Of a DNA stretch of 8,467 nucleotides, positions 6,154-8,467 are shown in pieces. The stretch's first letter is position 1. Each line of letters begins with the position of its first letter. Made by a program: the position numbers and the translations under genes. Source of the DNA: Chloroflexota bacterium (GTDB lineage: Bacteria; Chloroflexota; UBA6077; JACCZL01); the NCBI GenBank assembly GCA_020845495.1, contig JADLFM010000191.1, positions 1-8,467 of the forward strand, written 5' to 3'. Under the pieces are notes generated by a model. The model worked only from the letters and a program-made list of their open reading frames with translations, searched no databases and had not been told where the DNA came from.

Positions 6154-8467
6154 ATGAGCCCGATACCCGATACCTCCCGCCAATCCTTGCTGGATGCGAT
6201 GGCGCGCTTTGATCGCGAGGAGCGCGGCACCCCAAGGTGGCAAACCTGGGAACAGGGACGTTTCGGCGCTCACAGGTTCGCCATCGCCCATGACGGCCGT
6301 CTCTACCCCGTGAAGCGGATCATCAGCATAGCGAGCGGCGCTGCCTCTCCGGATTTCCTCGGCGGTGACGAGGCGAATGCCTACGTGCAGCAGTATGGAT
6401 TCCACGTGAAGACCCTGAACCCCGGCGCCGAGCCGCCAGGCCAAACCGAGGCAGCGATTGCGGTCCAGCCAGCCTGGATCTTCCAGGGGGACCCGAACCA
6501 GTTCGACATTGAGGCCGCCGTGCGAGAGTTGCCTCAAATCTTCTGGGGTGTGCGCCAGCATGGCGACAAGATCCGGGCCGGCGACCGCGTGTACTTCTGG
6601 ATATCTGGTCCTGACGCCGGCATCGTCGCCGTGGGGACGATCCTCGCAGATCCGGGCGACCGGGAGCCAGCCGAGGCCGAGCAGCGCTTCTATCGTGACA
6701 CCGACCGGTTCCAGGGGACACACCGACAGGTCCCAGTCCGCATTGACGATGTTCTGCCTGAGCGCATCCGCCGCACCGAGCTCCGCGAACATCAGGTGCT
6801 GCGCAATCTGACCATCCTCCAGCTCGCCCAGGGGACGAACTTCATCGTCAGGCCTGACCAGGCCGCCGCGCTTCAGGCGCTGATCGCCGAGCGGCTCCCG
6901 GCTATGAGCGCACCGGTAGCAGATCAGCCGCCCGCCAAACGGAATCCACCTATCCAGTTCTCATCGCTCCTGCACACGCTGGAAGAAGACGGGCTCTACT
7001 TCCCCGTCGAGCTCGTCAGCAACTACCTGCTGGCGCTCCAGACGAAGCGGTTTGTCATCTTGACCGGCATCTCCGGTACCGGCAAGACTCAGCTCGCCCT
7101 GGCCATCGCCCGGGCCTTCCAGGCGCGCGTCCAGGTCGACGCCACACGCCGAGCTACCGAAGGCGCGGTTGAGCAGCAGGTCTTGCCGTACATGGTCAAG
7201 TACCATCGTCTGACATTGCCGTCTGCCCTCCGGGCCAACCTGACGCTGCCGGCCCTGGACCTCGAACGGAACAGCGGCCAGATCGAGGTGCTCTACCCGG
7301 CCGGCCGGACAGCGCTGCGCTTCTACCGAGACCCGGATCGTCCCGTAGTGGAGCTGCTGTTCAGCGGCGAGTTTCGTGCCTGGTTCGACTCGGAGCTTCA
7401 GGTCGGCGATCGGTTCCAGCTCGACGTTGCGCCGCGCGACGGAGACGGTGCCGACAGCGTGAGATTCAGCCTGCCGGTGACCGAGACGCGCGAGGAGCTG
7501 TTAGACAACTATCGAGTTATCGCCGTCCGACCCGACTGGACTGACAATCGGGGGCTACTCGGGTACCACAACCCCCTCACCGAGCAGTACACCACGACGA
7601 CATTGCTCGACCTGCTCCTCCGTGCAGAAACTGAGTGCGTGAGGGCGAAGCGTGAGGGCGGCCGCCAGCCGTATCCGTTCTTCGCCATCCTAGACGAGAT
7701 GAATCTGGCGCACGTCGAGCACTATTTCTCTGACTTCCTCTCCGCGATGGAATCAGGGGAGGAGATCGATCTGCATGCCGACGCGGTGTTAGAGGCGGGA
7801 GAAGGCGCCCAAGGTTCTCCCATGCCGCGCCGCTTCAAGATCCCACCGAACGTCTTCTTCACCGGCACGGTGAATGTCGATGAGACAACCTCGATGTTCA
7901 GCCCGAAGGTGCTCGACCGTGCGTTCACGATCGAGCTTGATCAGGTGGACCTCGCCGGCTATGGCGACATCGAGAGCCCAAGCGCCGCCCTGGCCGACGA
8001 CTCGCCGGCATCAGAGTTGAACCTGGAGTCGTTCCCGGGGGCGCTGGAACCGTGGCGAAAACCCGACACCGACGACTGGCGAGCGTTCGCCGGGCTCGGC
8101 GACGGCGCGCTCCACCAGGCCATGCTCGAACTGCATCGGCTCCTGGCTCGTAGCCATCGACACTTCGGCTATCGGGTCGCGAACGAGATCGCTCGCTTCG
8201 TGACCCTCGCCTCTGAGCAAGCGAGCGATGAGCCCGAGGCACTGTGGGCCGCACTCGACCTGGCCATGCTGGAGAAAGTGCTGCCGAAGTTTCACGGCAC
8301 CCAGCAGGAGCTGGAAGAGCCGCTCCGCTCACTCTTCACTTTCTTCATCACCAGGAAGACAGGCGGAGGATCAGTCGGGGCATCGAACGAGACGTCGTGG
8401 ATGCTTCGGGGCACGCAGCTCGTGCCAGCAGGGGCAGTTTCGGTGGTGGACGGGAATGACGCGGAGA
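6154..8467 (+). CDS. EVE-domain McrB-type AAA+ NTPase, 3'-truncated
   Basis: The motor subunit of a type IV, modification-dependent restriction system: NTP hydrolysis drives translocation and an McrC-type partner cuts. The window holds 771 residues with no stop. Residues 1-88 resemble the ScoMcrA-like N-terminal head (DGRLYPVKRIISIASG, then GG and YGFHV). Residues about 106-249 form an EVE domain (PAWIFQGDPNQFDI, FWGVRQHGDKIRAGDRVYFW), a family that reads modified bases. Walker A is GISGTGKT at 305-312. VRPDWTDNRGLLGYHNPL at 458-475 is typical of McrB-like enzymes. Walker B is FAILDEMN at 510-517 (Asp514, Glu515). GTVNVDETTSMFSPKVLDRA at 571-590 takes the place of the classical MNTADRS signature and ends in a probable arginine finger, Arg589. 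An extra domain sits at about 337-445. ATG 6154 follows GGGGG at 7 bases. The C-terminal text suggests the stop is close, with the McrC-like partner expected next. Confidence 0.92.
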   Translation, partial: MSPIPDTSRQSLLDAMARFDREERGTPRWQTWEQGRFGAHRFAIAHDGRLYPVKRIISIASGAASPDFLGGDEANAYVQQYGFHVKTLNPGAEPPGQTEAAIAVQPAWIFQGDPNQFDIEAAVRELPQIFWGVRQHGDKIRAGDRVYFWISGPDAGIVAVGTILADPGDREPAEAEQRFYRDTDRFQGTHRQVPVRIDDVLPERIRRTELREHQVLRNLTILQLAQGTNFIVRPDQAAALQALIAERLPAMSAPVADQPPAKRNPPIQFSSLLHTLEEDGLYFPVELVSNYLLALQTKRFVILTGISGTGKTQLALAIARAFQARVQVDATRRATEGAVEQQVLPYMVKYHRLTLPSALRANLTLPALDLERNSGQIEVLYPAGRTALRFYRDPDRPVVELLFSGEFRAWFDSELQVGDRFQLDVAPRDGDGADSVRFSLPVTETREELLDNYRVIAVRPDWTDNRGLLGYHNPLTEQYTTTTLLDLLLRAETECVRAKREGGRQPYPFFAILDEMNLAHVEHYFSDFLSAMESGEEIDLHADAVLEAGEGAQGSPMPRRFKIPPNVFFTGTVNVDETTSMFSPKVLDRAFTIELDQVDLAGYGDIESPSAALADDSPASELNLESFPGALEPWRKPDTDDWRAFAGLGDGALHQAMLELHRLLARSHRHFGYRVANEIARFVTLASEQASDEPEALWAALDLAMLEKVLPKFHGTQQELEEPLRSLFTFFITRKTGGGSVGASNETSWMLRGTQLVPAGAVSVVDGNDAE
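7162..7488 (+). other. Beta-rich domain inserted in the AAA+ module between Walker A and Walker B
   Basis: Residues about 337-445 separate the Walker A helix (ending near IARAFQARV, 318-326) from the conserved YRVIAVRPDWTD segment (453-464). The spacing from Walker A to Walker B is therefore about 200 residues, roughly twice what I expect for McrB. The insert alternates short strands: YHRLTLPSALR, GQIEVLYP, LRFYRDP, VVELLFSGEFRAWFD, VGDRFQLDV, VRFSLPV. The order LP...G.i.V...F..W....VGDrF.L.V is reminiscent of B3/EcoRII-N-like pseudobarrel DNA-binding domains. That fold assignment is inference; the insertion itself is directly visible. Confidence 0.6.

Noticed and set aside
5614..6792. 392-codon open frame on the minus strand
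   Set aside because: It runs antisense across two better-supported + genes, including the EVE domain; no recognisable motif. Typical of high-GC shadow frames.
8244..8459. 71-codon + frame near the right edge
   Set aside because: Out of phase with the McrB frame, which continues uninterrupted to the window end.
1..8467. All genes within each half share one reading frame (methylase and DUF932; then GIY-YIG, unknown and McrB), separated by single stops
   Set aside because: Suggestive of stop-codon readthrough fusions, but each downstream gene has its own plausible start and the chance of shared phase is high. No readthrough signal is visible.

Overview
The window is a compact stretch of high-GC bacterial DNA. 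All five genes lie on the + strand, with gaps of about 6, 28, 66 and 90 bases, so it reads as one operon-like defence (restriction-type) locus cut at both ends. Two of the five genes start with GTG by forced choice, a third probably does, and the flanking coding DNA is about 65-70% GC where I counted it. That fits a high-GC lineage such as Actinomycetota, Chloroflexota or a proteobacterium; I cannot narrow it further. There is no rRNA, tRNA, CRISPR array or transposase.

Layout: (1) 1-4076, the C-terminal 1,354+ residues of a very large Eco57I-family N6-adenine DNA methyltransferase whose N-terminus lies upstream of the window. Its target-recognition region (about 1615-2640) is much poorer in GC than the rest. 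Its C-terminus carries a disordered linker with a duplicated 17-residue motif and a probable winged-helix domain. (2) 4083-5120, a DUF932 (phage/plasmid-like) protein. (3) 5149-5517, a small single-domain GIY-YIG nuclease-like protein. (4) 5584-6063, a 159-residue protein I do not recognise, possibly frameshifted near its end. (5) 6154 to the window end, an McrB-type AAA+ NTPase with a ScoMcrA-like N-terminal head, an EVE modified-base reader domain, and an extra beta-rich domain of about 110 residues inserted inside the AAA+ module between Walker A and Walker B.

How they may work together (inference): the methyltransferase would mark host DNA with m6A. The EVE-McrB motor would recognise foreign modified DNA, probably modified cytosine, and should be followed by an McrC-type nuclease partner just beyond the window. 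The GIY-YIG protein is a candidate second nuclease. The DUF932 and unknown proteins are accessory components of unknown role. A large Eco57I-type methylase, DUF932, GIY-YIG and EVE-McrB in one operon-like array is not a standard named system that I can recall. It could be a hybrid modification plus modification-dependent restriction island, or part of a larger DISARM-like or BREX-like island; the flanks are needed to decide.
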